Both the position numbers and the translations under genes were made by a program. A stretch of DNA of 64,000 nucleotides. It comes from CAYVVD01 sp964454975. GTDB lineage: Bacteria; Bacteroidota; Ignavibacteria; Kapaibacteriales; UBA2268. Shown here piece after piece: positions 1-8,238 of this stretch (positions are counted from its first letter, which is position 1; each line of letters opens with the position of its first letter). The stretch is from positions 1-64,000 of the forward strand of contig CAYVVD010000013.1 in NCBI GenBank assembly GCA_964454975.1. The letters run 5' to 3'. The notes under the pieces are model-generated. The model worked only from the letters and a program-made list of their open reading frames with translations. It searched no databases and was not told where the DNA came from.

Positions 1-2
1 TC

Positions 3-587
3 CGGGACAAGCAGAACGAGGACATCAACAAGATCCGCGCCCTGGTCCAGCCCGCCCTCGACATCGGACCCACCCTTCTCTCCTTCTTCGGCCTGGAACC
101 CACCGGCTCCATGAACGGCCACGACCTCGCCCCCGTCATCGAATCCGACCAACCTGTCCGCGACGCCGCCATCTTCGGTTACTTCGGCAAGGGCATCAAC
201 GTCACCGACGGCCAATATGTCCTTTACCACGAGGTCCCCGATGAATCGAACCAGCCGCTCTTCGCCTACAGCCTGACCTCCGCCGCGGTCCCACGCGGCG
301 GCAAAGCCGGCGGCGGCTCCGGGATCCGGGACGCCGAATTGGTCAAACCCGCCTTCGCCCACGGTTCCCAAGTTCTCAAGCTCCCCCGTCAGCAGGGCGG
401 CTTCGCCCTCGGCCAACCCGGTGAGCAATGGCTCTACAATCTTCGGGACGACCCCTCCCAGCGGACCATCCTGGAGAACACGGCGCAGATCGACCGCCTC
501 CTCCGCCTCGCCGTCCAGTGCATGCGGGCATGCGACGCGCCGGAGGAGCATTACCGGCGGCTGCGACTATCGGCCTACCTCAATTGA
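3..587 (+). CDS. Sulfatase, C-terminal part (5' end outside window)
   Basis: The reading frame is open from the window edge to the TGA at 585-587 and gives 194 residues. The stretch DIGPTLLSFFGLEP followed by NGHDLAPVI matches the late region of type I sulfatases (alkaline phosphatase superfamily), where a D-x-x-PTLL helix precedes the G-x-S/D-L-x-P strand. A late W-L-Y-N-L-R-D-D-P segment matches the usual C-terminal 'LYDLxxDP' of the family. The formylglycine site and most metal ligands lie upstream of the window, so activity cannot be judged. Base composition and codon use (GCC, CTC, CGC, GAC) differ sharply from every gene right of position 806, so this piece comes from another genome type, such as a planctomycete- or verrucomicrobium-like source. 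Family confidence is good; the substrate is unknown. Confidence 0.7.
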   Translation, partial: RDKQNEDINKIRALVQPALDIGPTLLSFFGLEPTGSMNGHDLAPVIESDQPVRDAAIFGYFGKGINVTDGQYVLYHEVPDESNQPLFAYSLTSAAVPRGGKAGGGSGIRDAELVKPAFAHGSQVLKLPRQQGGFALGQPGEQWLYNLRDDPSQRTILENTAQIDRLLRLAVQCMRACDAPEEHYRRLRLSAYLN

Positions 588-596
588 CGGTATTCC

Positions 597-773
597 GTCG
601 CGACGCGAGGTCGCTCCCACCGGGCGGCAGAGGGCGAACCCGACAAAACGCCTATCTTGTGGGAGCGACCTTGCTTGCCAGGCCGTAGCAATAGCGGAGG
701 CGGGTGTCGCAACACGCCTGTACCGGGCGGCCCTGAATATACCCCGCGTGTGGGAGCGACCTGGCGTCGCGAC
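597..773. repeat. Three copies of a ~24-bp GC-rich intergenic repeat
   Basis: A unit reading gtgggagcgacct-n-gcgtcgcgac lies at 750-773 on the plus strand. A copy differing at one base lies at 597-620 on the minus strand. A third, diverged copy (shared first 13 bases) lies at 659-681 on the plus strand. The two best copies form an inverted pair around the third. They are confined to the GC-rich left piece. They resemble the short extragenic palindromic-type repeats scattered between genes in some high-GC genomes; this assignment is by appearance only. Confidence 0.6.
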
Positions 774-804
774 AGCTCCGGCCGCGCCGCCCCGGCAATC
801 GGCT

Positions 805-1521
805 GAGGATTTTATTCTTTGTATCAATCTCGTATGGAGTACCCATTAATGCCGATATCAAAGACAGGTTTCCCCCAATTAATTCGCCTTCTGCTTTTCC
901 TTCGTTTATGGTAAACACAGGATATGGATTTCGAATGGCATCTCCCCGCAAGGGATTCATTAAGAAAATGTCTTTAGTGTCTTCAAACAGCATCTTTTTT
1001 AGGGATTGTAATGAATACTCGGAAAAAGTTGATAACATAACAGGCCCGTGGAATGTGACCAGCCCGGACTTTTGTGTGATTGCAAGGTGCAGTGCTGTTA
1101 TATCACTGAATCCGAGGAATGTTTTTGGGTTTTCCTTAATTAAATCATACTCTATTGCATCAAGAAGGTCCATCGTGCCATAACCACCCCGGATTGCAAA
1201 CACTGCCTTAATTTCATTTTTTGAAAACATATCATGTAAATCTTCGATCCTCTCTTCCTTTGTACGGGTTTTGTAACCGCTACCTTTTGAAACATTTCTA
1301 CCGTAAACAGCAATCAATCCAAGTGCTTTTATTATCTCATCAGCCCTGAAAAGGTCCATCGGATCAGAAACAGCGCTTCCCGGAGCAATAATACCTACTT
1401 TATCACCCGGTTTCAACCTACACGGGAAAAGTTTACTGTTTGCGGCAATTAACGGTTTAGAACCAAGAGAAATTCCAATGCCTGTAAGAGCTGCAATACC
1501 AAGCAATTCACGTCTATTCAT
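805..1521 (-). CDS. LD-carboxypeptidase (peptidase S66), 3' end missing
   Basis: The 239 recognisable residues match the LD-carboxypeptidase family (LdcA-like, S66), which removes the terminal D-Ala from murein tetrapeptides during cell-wall recycling. The N-terminus has a twin-arginine-like start (NRRELLG) and a hydrophobic segment to about residue 27, suggesting export. R-G-G-Y-G lies at 111-115. G-F-S-D-I-T at 137-142 carries the probable nucleophile Ser139, and E-G-E-L-I-G-G-N at 211-218 carries the family Glu. Homology stops after K-N-K-I-L (239), where the family normally continues with F-L-E-D and later supplies the catalytic His. The reading frame then runs on into GC-rich sequence with unrelated residues. 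About 70-80 residues are therefore missing, and the break coincides with the composition change at about 805. Confidence 0.8.
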
Positions 1522-1633
1522 TTCATTTCCGCTTGTGATAAAAATTAAAAAGCGATTTTCATTGATAATTCATCATAATTTATTTAATTTCTGCCGGAAT
1601 AATAAATATATGCCATGAAACGGCTCTTATTAT

Positions 1634-3403
1634 ATGGAACTAATATTTGAACTCGAATTTGAAGAGAAAAGCGAACTTGGCAAGAACCCTGATCAAGACC
1701 TCAGTTTATTACTCGACGTAGCGAAGGAAAAACTTGAAGATTATGATGAAACAGTGCTGAGAGAAGCTTTTAAATTCTGTTTTGAAAGCCATAAAGATTC
1801 CATTCGAAAATCGGGTGCCCCCTATTATACACACCCTGTAAATGTAGCCCTGATCCTGATGCAGGAATTTCCGACATATGACCTGAAATCAGTAGTTACA
1901 TGCCTGCTTCACGACACAATTGAAGATGTCAAGGAAATTGAACATACAACAATAAACCAGGAATTTGGCAATGAAGTAGCCGAAATGGTAAGTTCAGTTA
2001 CAAAAATTTCTCACGGTCAAACCAGTAAGGACAATAAAGCAAGCACTTACAGGAAGCTATTCCTTGCACTTGTCCAGGATGTTCGTATAATCCTTGTAAA
2101 GCTCGCAGACAGGCTGCATAATATGCGTACGCTGCATTACATGAAACATGAAAAGCAAAAGCTTATCGCGCTCGAAACTCTCAATTTCTATACACCACTT
2201 GCTCACCGTCTGGGGCTTAATAGAATCAAGATGGAGCTCGAGAACCGCTCTTTCTATTTTTCCGACCGGAATGCTTATGAGGCAATTCGCAACGAGTTGA
2301 ATATAAAGCGGCGCGATTTTATGAATTATATCAAGGTCTTTTCTGACCTGATTCAAAACAGCCTGAATGAGCATAACATAAAACACACATTAACTGTTGT
2401 ACATAAGCATGAATATGAAATTTATGAAATAATGCAGGATGGAAAATCCATCGGCGATATTGATAATTTTTATTCAATGGTAATTATACTGGACACTGAT
2501 GACATAACCGAGTGTTACCGTGCACATGGAGTGCTTGCGAATGCGTTTAATGCCGTCAGTTTTGTAGATTATATTGTCAATCCGAAGATGGACTGGTACC
2601 AATCTCTCAATTGCGAGATGTATGGCCCTGATGGCAAACGGGTTGAACTATTAATCCGAACTCTTGAGATGGAGAAAATTGCCGAAGAGGGATTTGCCTC
2701 TGCTTTTTCGCTGCGTGACGGACGAAACAGGGCGCTTGCCTTTGATGAGGGTGAACTGGAGCTTTGGGGCACATGGATGCAAAGCATGATTGAGGAAAAG
2801 GGCGATGCTTCATCACAGATTATCTGGAATTCTATTAAAGTCAACCTCTTCGACAGCGAACTTGTGGTTTATTCCAAGCAGGGCGAACCTGTCCAGCTAC
2901 CAAAGGGCGCAAGCATAATTGACTATGCTTTTGCAATCTCAAGCGACCATGGGATGCATCTGATTTCAGCAAAAGTAAATGGTGTATTCAAGGATTTACA
3001 TTACACATTACAGACAGGAGACCAGGTAGAAATAATCACCTCCCCAAATACATTTCCAAAAATGGAATGGCAAAAGCATATCATTACTCATCGTGCAGTA
3101 GTCCAGCTTTATTTCCATTTCAAACGGCTTCCGCCTGAGCAGGGAAAAGAGGCAGAACCGGATATCGAGTTTGATGTAAAACTCCGGATTATGGGTGAAG
3201 ACCGCGAGGGAATGCTCAACGATATATCAAATGCAATCGGACTTACACACATAAAGCGAATTAACCTCGATACTTCAGGTGCCCATTTCGAAGGGGCATT
3301 AATTATTAATGTCCACAACAAAAAGCAGCTTAACGACATTTTTAAAAAGCTGATGCTAATTGATGGCATTAGCTCCGTAAAGCGGATGGAATTGGAAAGT
3401 TGA
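1634..3403 (+). CDS. RelA/SpoT-family protein: HD hydrolase intact, synthetase degenerate
   Basis: This is a long RSH protein, but only 589 residues against roughly 700-750 for Rel/SpoT. The HD hydrolase domain (about 30-200) has all expected metal and catalytic motifs: THP (His67), HDTIED (93-98) and KLADRLHNMRT (157-167). In the synthetase-like region (about 225-365) the Tyr of YQSL (322) and the Glu of VELLIRT (338) remain. However, the basic R-x-K motif reads V-H-K, the Arg of the strand after the conserved Asp is absent (NFYSMVII), and the His of YQSLHT is Asn326. A TGS domain (about 404-470, L-P-K-G-A-S) is followed after only ~40 residues by an ACT domain (about 513-586), so most of the helical and zinc-finger linker is missing. 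I infer a (p)ppGpp hydrolase with little or no synthetase activity. ATG at 1634 is the first start. Confidence 0.85.
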   Translation: MELIFELEFEEKSELGKNPDQDLSLLLDVAKEKLEDYDETVLREAFKFCFESHKDSIRKSGAPYYTHPVNVALILMQEFPTYDLKSVVTCLLHDTIEDVKEIEHTTINQEFGNEVAEMVSSVTKISHGQTSKDNKASTYRKLFLALVQDVRIILVKLADRLHNMRTLHYMKHEKQKLIALETLNFYTPLAHRLGLNRIKMELENRSFYFSDRNAYEAIRNELNIKRRDFMNYIKVFSDLIQNSLNEHNIKHTLTVVHKHEYEIYEIMQDGKSIGDIDNFYSMVIILDTDDITECYRAHGVLANAFNAVSFVDYIVNPKMDWYQSLNCEMYGPDGKRVELLIRTLEMEKIAEEGFASAFSLRDGRNRALAFDEGELELWGTWMQSMIEEKGDASSQIIWNSIKVNLFDSELVVYSKQGEPVQLPKGASIIDYAFAISSDHGMHLISAKVNGVFKDLHYTLQTGDQVEIITSPNTFPKMEWQKHIITHRAVVQLYFHFKRLPPEQGKEAEPDIEFDVKLRIMGEDREGMLNDISNAIGLTHIKRINLDTSGAHFEGALIINVHNKKQLNDIFKKLMLIDGISSVKRMELES

Positions 3404-3497
3404 TTTACTTTTACTTTTAGAATTTTCGCTTGGATGACCACTCATTCGTCAATGTTTTTTATTATTTTTGTGCTTTCATTTTGTACCGGACTGAAAT

Positions 3498-4982
3498 ATG
3501 AATGAAGATAAAGCCAGGCCAAATTGCGCGGTAGTAGGAATTTTTAACCACCCCAAAGCATCCTATATGGCATATTACGCGCTTCATGCCCTGCAGCACA
3601 GGGGCCAGGAAGCTTCCGGAATAACAACAGTTTATTACGACCAGAAAGCAAACAAAAAAAAGTATGCATTCCACCGTGGCGAAGGTCTTGTTTTTGATGT
3701 TTTTTCCAACCAGAAAGTTTTTACAGATGTTCTGGTTGGAGATTCAGCAATAGGGCATAACCGCTATTCTACAACAGGATCTTCTTCGAAAGTGAATATC
3801 CAGCCCTTCAACATGATATTCCAAAAAGGAATTCTTTCAATAGCACACAATGGTAACCTGACTAATACCCGAATACTTAAAGACAGGCTTCAGGGCGAAG
3901 GTTCAATATTCCAGACAACTACCGACACAGAAATCTTCCTTCATCTAATTGCTCGCAGTAAACAAGCTACTGTACTCGATCAGCTACGGGAAGCACTCAG
4001 GCAGACACTTGGCGCTTACTCTCTTGCAATATTGACAGAAGATTCACTTATTGCCGCCCGCGATCCACACGGTGTAAGGCCGCTGAATATCGGAAGGAAA
4101 TTGAATGATGACGGTACTTATGCTTATTTCATTGCTTCGGAATCAGTAGCATTCGACATTGTCAGTGCTGAATATGTACGGCAGGTAGAGCACAATGAAA
4201 TAGTTGTTTTCAATGGCAAGACAAGGGAAACAGGTGAATTTGAGTCGCATAAAATACTTGATGAAACACCTGAAGCCCACCATTGTATATTTGAATATAT
4301 TTACTTTTCCCGTCCGGACAGTAAGATTTTCGGCCATAATGTAGATAAAGTACGCCGCAAACTTGGTAAGAATCTTGCTGAGGAAAGCCCTGTGAAACCC
4401 GACAAAGGGGGGAAAACCACCGTAATCGCCGTTCCTGACAGTGGGAATACCGCAACACTCGGATACTCACGCGTAAACAGCAAAATTGCCGGTGAAACCC
4501 TGTTTGAGATTGGCTTAATCAGAAGCCACTATGTCGGCAGGACATTCATTGCTCCCGGGCAGGACAATCGCCAATTCAAGGTCAAAGCGAAGTTCAACCC
4601 CGTAAAGGGTGTACTCGAAGACAGGAAGCTTGTTTTTGTTGATGATTCTATTGTCAGGGGGACAACATCCAAATCTTTGGTAAAATTGCTAAGGGAGGCG
4701 AAACCAAAGGAATTACATTGCAGGATCACATCGCCACCAATCAAGTATCCATGCCATTATGGAATGGACTTCCCAAGTAGTGAAGAACTTATAGCTAATC
4801 ATTATAACAGCCAGGAAGAAATTGGCAAAGCCATTGGGGTTGATTCTCTTAAGTATTTATCCATACAAAAGTTATTGGAATCCGTTCCACAGGATGAGGG
4901 CGTCAGCTATTGCACTGCCTGTTTTACAGGTGATTATCCAATACCATTCGAGAAAGATTCAAACAAACATTCAGCTGAATAA
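3498..4982 (+). CDS. purF: Amidophosphoribosyltransferase
   Basis: PurF catalyses the first committed step of purine synthesis, transferring ammonia from glutamine to PRPP. The N-terminal nucleophile is Cys10 in P-N-C-A-V-V-G-I-F, so a nine-residue propeptide would be removed, as in Bacillus-type enzymes. The glutaminase domain (H-N-R-Y-S-T; H-N-G-N-L-T) is followed by a phosphoribosyltransferase domain with the PRPP loop VFVDDSIVRGTT. Cysteines in HHCIFEYIYFSRPDS, KYPCHYGMD and SYCTACFTGDYP match the four Bacillus [4Fe-4S] ligand positions. The length of 494 residues is normal. A TATTTTTG element 27 bases upstream (3463-3470) resembles a Bacteroidota -7 box, but no -33 partner is visible. 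Confidence 0.95.
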   Translation: MNEDKARPNCAVVGIFNHPKASYMAYYALHALQHRGQEASGITTVYYDQKANKKKYAFHRGEGLVFDVFSNQKVFTDVLVGDSAIGHNRYSTTGSSSKVNIQPFNMIFQKGILSIAHNGNLTNTRILKDRLQGEGSIFQTTTDTEIFLHLIARSKQATVLDQLREALRQTLGAYSLAILTEDSLIAARDPHGVRPLNIGRKLNDDGTYAYFIASESVAFDIVSAEYVRQVEHNEIVVFNGKTRETGEFESHKILDETPEAHHCIFEYIYFSRPDSKIFGHNVDKVRRKLGKNLAEESPVKPDKGGKTTVIAVPDSGNTATLGYSRVNSKIAGETLFEIGLIRSHYVGRTFIAPGQDNRQFKVKAKFNPVKGVLEDRKLVFVDDSIVRGTTSKSLVKLLREAKPKELHCRITSPPIKYPCHYGMDFPSSEELIANHYNSQEEIGKAIGVDSLKYLSIQKLLESVPQDEGVSYCTACFTGDYPIPFEKDSNKHSAE

Positions 4983-5081
4983 ATAACAATCATTATAGAT
5001 TTATAACATTTTTTCATTGCTTGAAATAACAGGGCTGCTGCTTTTTCATTATTTTAATAATCTGGGAGTAAGGGTGAAATA

Positions 5082-5441
5082 ATGCAGGCAAACACTCGGG
5101 AGCGTGGTAAAAAATACGAAGAAATCGCATCTGGTTTTCTTGAAAGGCGTGGCTACAAAATTGTTAAACGGAATTTTTATTTCGGAAGGGTTGGTGAGGT
5201 TGATATAATCGCCTATGATAATCAAACTCTTGTTTTCGTTGAAGTAAAAGCAAGAAAAAGCACCGAATACGGCGACCCGGTTCACTCGATTACAAATAAA
5301 AAAAGGGCGTCCTGGCGCAAAGCTGCTGAAGGATATATATACGTTAACAAAATCCGCGATGTTGAATGCCGCTTTGATTTAATACTGATAGAAGATACCG
5401 GCAATAGCGTACGTATCAAACATATGATAAATGCGATGTAA
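5082..5441 (+). CDS. yraN: YraN/UPF0102 family nuclease-like protein
   Basis: This 119-residue protein has the UPF0102 layout: R-G-K-K-Y-E-E-I-A near the N-terminus, then G-E-V-D-I-I-A-Y-D and V-F-V-E-V-K-A-R. The last two form the D-x(n)-E-x-K core of the restriction-endonuclease-like fold. The family is widespread and its role is unsettled, with links to DNA processing proposed. ATG at 5082 follows a purine-rich ggagtaaggg. The gene lies 99 bases after purF on the same strand and ends two bases before the stop of the convergent efflux operon. Family assignment is firm; the function is not known. Confidence 0.85.
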   Translation: MQANTRERGKKYEEIASGFLERRGYKIVKRNFYFGRVGEVDIIAYDNQTLVFVEVKARKSTEYGDPVHSITNKKRASWRKAAEGYIYVNKIRDVECRFDLILIEDTGNSVRIKHMINAM

Positions 5442-5443
5442 TC

Positions 5444-6889
5444 TTAATAAGAAATTTTCTCGCCGCGTTCGAAATCGTATAAGGTCAGTCGACGCAAGTT
5501 ATAGTACGCAGTCCAAAAATCGCGCAGGTTGTCTATGTATTGCTGCAAAGCCCTGTCCTTCTCATTTTGCGCTATAAAAAATGTATTCAGGTCAATTTTG
5601 CCAATCAGGTAGCGGTTTTTTGCCACTTCAAATCTTCGGGTTGCGATTGTATCAGCCTTTGCGGAAATTGATACTTGTCTCTGAAACCGGGTAAAACTAA
5701 GCGCTTCGTATTTCACATTTATTTCCAGGTTCTTCTTTTTCAAATCTGCGTCGTCTTTAACCATGTTCAGATATGCTTTAGCAGATTCAATTTGCGACGT
5801 ACCCTTCCCCCATTGGAATAATGGAATTTCAAGGCCGATATTCAATCTTTCCTGGTCCAGCAAATCCTTATATGCTGATGGCACTGTGCCGGCTGTCTGG
5901 TTGAGGCCGAAACTGGCATTCAAGCTTGCCTGGAAAGAGCTTTCAGATTCAGCAATGCTAAGGTCACGCTCAGCGACTGATTCGAGCATCTCGTACTCCA
6001 GGTAATCCGAGCGGTTGTTTTTAGCCTGTTCGACTGCTAAATCAATATCAACTTTAAACTCAGGGATATCAGTCGGAGGTATCAGTTCTATTTCATCACC
6101 CAATTCTATCCCAATGGCAATTTTTAATTCATCCATTGCCTTTCTGAAGTCAAGCAGAGCATTTTCAAGTTCGTTTTGTGAATTCAACAATTGCAATTCT
6201 GATTGGAGGAGATCATTTTCGGCAATCTTCCCAACATTATATCGCCCCTTGGAAATGGTATATAGAGTATCATTTGCAGCAACATTTTTCCGGGCATTTT
6301 CGATTGTAATCTGGGCAATATACAAGTTGAAATACCTGCGGACTACATCCATTGATATGGTTTCCATTTGCTCAAAATACTTGCGGGCGCTGCTGCTATG
6401 ACGCATATCTTCTATTCGCAGATCCCATTTCTGGGTATTATGTCCAAAGAGCGGTTGAATCAACATTAGTTGCACAGGGGAAGTCCGCCAGAAAAAATTC
6501 TCATTGTTTTCAAGTATATCAATCCTGCTTAAACCGCTTGAAACAAATAAATTGGCTCCTGTAAAAGGAATTTTCTGTGACATAGTCAGGCTTAGGTTCG
6601 AGAAAAGCTGGCTTTGAGGAATAAATAGCTGTGTACCGTCCGGCTGAGTAATTTGATTTATTGCTCTTTCGAGCCCCGGGACTGAACCTACAAGCGATAT
6701 TTGCGGAAGGAAACCTGCCGTGAATGAATCATATTCCAGATCCCTGCTTCTGTATTCCTGGAAAGCAATATTTGCAGCCGTACTCTTTTCATGGGAAATC
6801 TTAATACAGTCCTCAAGGCTTAGTTTGGTCGGCGCTGAATAAAGTGAGTGAATACCAAAAAGAATTACTAACAGTGATTTTGTGTGCAT
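5444..6889 (-). CDS. TolC-type outer membrane efflux protein
   Basis: This 481-residue protein has a short signal peptide (about residues 1-18), L-S-L-E-D-C-I at the start of the mature part, and two long helical repeats typical of outer membrane efflux proteins. It would form the trimeric outer-membrane exit channel for the adaptor and permease encoded just upstream in the same operon. Only 14 bases separate it from the permease stop. Its end abuts the convergent yraN. The substrate cannot be predicted. Confidence 0.88.
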   Translation of the reverse strand: MHTKSLLVILFGIHSLYSAPTKLSLEDCIKISHEKSTAANIAFQEYRSRDLEYDSFTAGFLPQISLVGSVPGLERAINQITQPDGTQLFIPQSQLFSNLSLTMSQKIPFTGANLFVSSGLSRIDILENNENFFWRTSPVQLMLIQPLFGHNTQKWDLRIEDMRHSSSARKYFEQMETISMDVVRRYFNLYIAQITIENARKNVAANDTLYTISKGRYNVGKIAENDLLQSELQLLNSQNELENALLDFRKAMDELKIAIGIELGDEIELIPPTDIPEFKVDIDLAVEQAKNNRSDYLEYEMLESVAERDLSIAESESSFQASLNASFGLNQTAGTVPSAYKDLLDQERLNIGLEIPLFQWGKGTSQIESAKAYLNMVKDDADLKKKNLEINVKYEALSFTRFQRQVSISAKADTIATRRFEVAKNRYLIGKIDLNTFFIAQNEKDRALQQYIDNLRDFWTAYYNLRRLTLYDFERGEKISY

Positions 6890-6903
6890 ATTAATAATTA
6901 AAT

Positions 6904-8238
6904 TTATTCATACCGCAAAAGTTCAATTGGGTCCTGGAGCGATGCCTTCCGGGCAGGTGCAATACCAAAAATTAATCCCACGCTGATAGAAACAAAGAAT
7001 GAAATTAACACTGCCCAGGGAGAAACAATCGTATTTATCCCGGTAAGTGACTCTATCAGGAAACTCCCCCCGACACCGATTATTATGCCAGTGATTCCGC
7101 CTGCAAGGCTGATTGCAACAGCCTCGCTCAGGAACTGCAAAAGCACATCCTTTTGTTTTGCTCCGACAGCCCTGCGGATACCGATTTCCTTGGTCCTCTC
7201 CAATACTGATGCAAGCATAATATTCATAATACCAATTCCACCTACCAGAAGCGAAATTGATGCGATTGCCCCAAGAACAATATTAAATATCCGCTTTGTA
7301 TTCTGTTCCTGTTCAAGAAGAAGCTCAGGAATTATGATCTCAAAATCTTCGACCTTGTTATGCCTGCGTGTGAGCAATCTCTTGACAATTTCGGCTGTTG
7401 ATTTAATAAAACGTGTATCATCAATATTCACAACAATCCTGTCGAGCTGGTTTGGATTTTCTTCTGAAGATTCTTCGTCCCATAGGCTTTTCTTCAAGTC
7501 AGCCTTTGTGATAAGAGAACGGTTTGAGTATCGCAAAAGCATAGTTGAGACAGGGATATAAACATCGAAGTTAAAATCCCGCAATCCCAGATTCTGAATA
7601 TTCTCCCTGGAAAGATTCCTTTCTTTTAAAACCCCTGCAACTCTTAGCCATAGGTTCCCACATTTTATGGATTTTCCGATAGGGTCTTCTGTTGCAAACA
7701 ACTTCCCCCTTACTCCGCTGCCAATAATACACACCTGCTCTGAATGTGTATGATTCTTATAATTAAACCTGCTTCCCGATAACAACTCAAAATCATTAAT
7801 ATCAAAATAGCTTTCTGTTACTCCAACAAGCTTAACATTCCTATAAAATCCTTCACGCAGTGACATTACTTCAATCACGACTTCCGGGCTGACAGTGTTG
7901 ATGCGTGGTACATTAAGCATTATACTTGTGGCATCCTGTAAGGTTAGCCCCGGAGTGAATCGCTCCTTTTTTTCGTTTTGGGGGCCATCTTCGTTTTCTT
8001 CGGCCTTCTTTCGCTCTTCGAGTTCTTCTTTATCGACAGGTTTAACGATGATATTGTTTGTACCGAGGAGTTTCATTTTTTCAAGGATTTCCTGTTCTGC
8101 CCCGCTACCGATAGCAAGCATTGCAATTACTGAAGCAACACCACAGATAATACCAAGGGAAGTAAGAAATCCCCTGACCTTGTTTTCGAGAATAGCCTCT
8201 CCGGCAATATGGAAATTATAAAACCAGGTCCTAAGCAT
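6904..8238 (-). CDS. ABC transporter permease, FtsX/MacB type
   Basis: A 444-residue inner-membrane permease with the MacB arrangement: one N-terminal membrane segment after a short amphipathic start (V-R-G-F-L-T-S-L-G-I), a large periplasmic domain (about 45-315), and three C-terminal helices of the FtsX fold. It carries the family signature E-R-T-K-E-I-G-I-R-R-A-V-G-A-K. Unlike MacB it has no fused ATPase. Its ATG overlaps the end of the adaptor gene by eight bases, indicating translational coupling. No ATP-binding subunit is encoded next to it, which is odd for this family; it must be elsewhere on the genome. Lys/Glu-rich low-complexity residues occur around 75-95. Confidence 0.88.
   Translation of the reverse strand: MLRTWFYNFHIAGEAILENKVRGFLTSLGIICGVASVIAMLAIGSGAEQEILEKMKLLGTNNIIVKPVDKEELEERKKAEENEDGPQNEKKERFTPGLTLQDATSIMLNVPRINTVSPEVVIEVMSLREGFYRNVKLVGVTESYFDINDFELLSGSRFNYKNHTHSEQVCIIGSGVRGKLFATEDPIGKSIKCGNLWLRVAGVLKERNLSRENIQNLGLRDFNFDVYIPVSTMLLRYSNRSLITKADLKKSLWDEESSEENPNQLDRIVVNIDDTRFIKSTAEIVKRLLTRRHNKVEDFEIIIPELLLEQEQNTKRIFNIVLGAIASISLLVGGIGIMNIMLASVLERTKEIGIRRAVGAKQKDVLLQFLSEAVAISLAGGITGIIIGVGGSFLIESLTGINTIVSPWAVLISFFVSISVGLIFGIAPARKASLQDPIELLRYE

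Noticed and set aside
421..849. Plus-strand open frame across the GC-rich segment and the composition break
   Set aside because: It lies out of frame over the sulfatase end and the repeats, crosses the junction, and resembles no family. It is a by-product of GC-rich sequence.
805..1521. Frameshift as the cause of the LD-carboxypeptidase truncation
   Set aside because: No continuation of the family is visible in the other minus-strand frames left of 805, and base composition changes at the same point. A join with foreign DNA explains it better.
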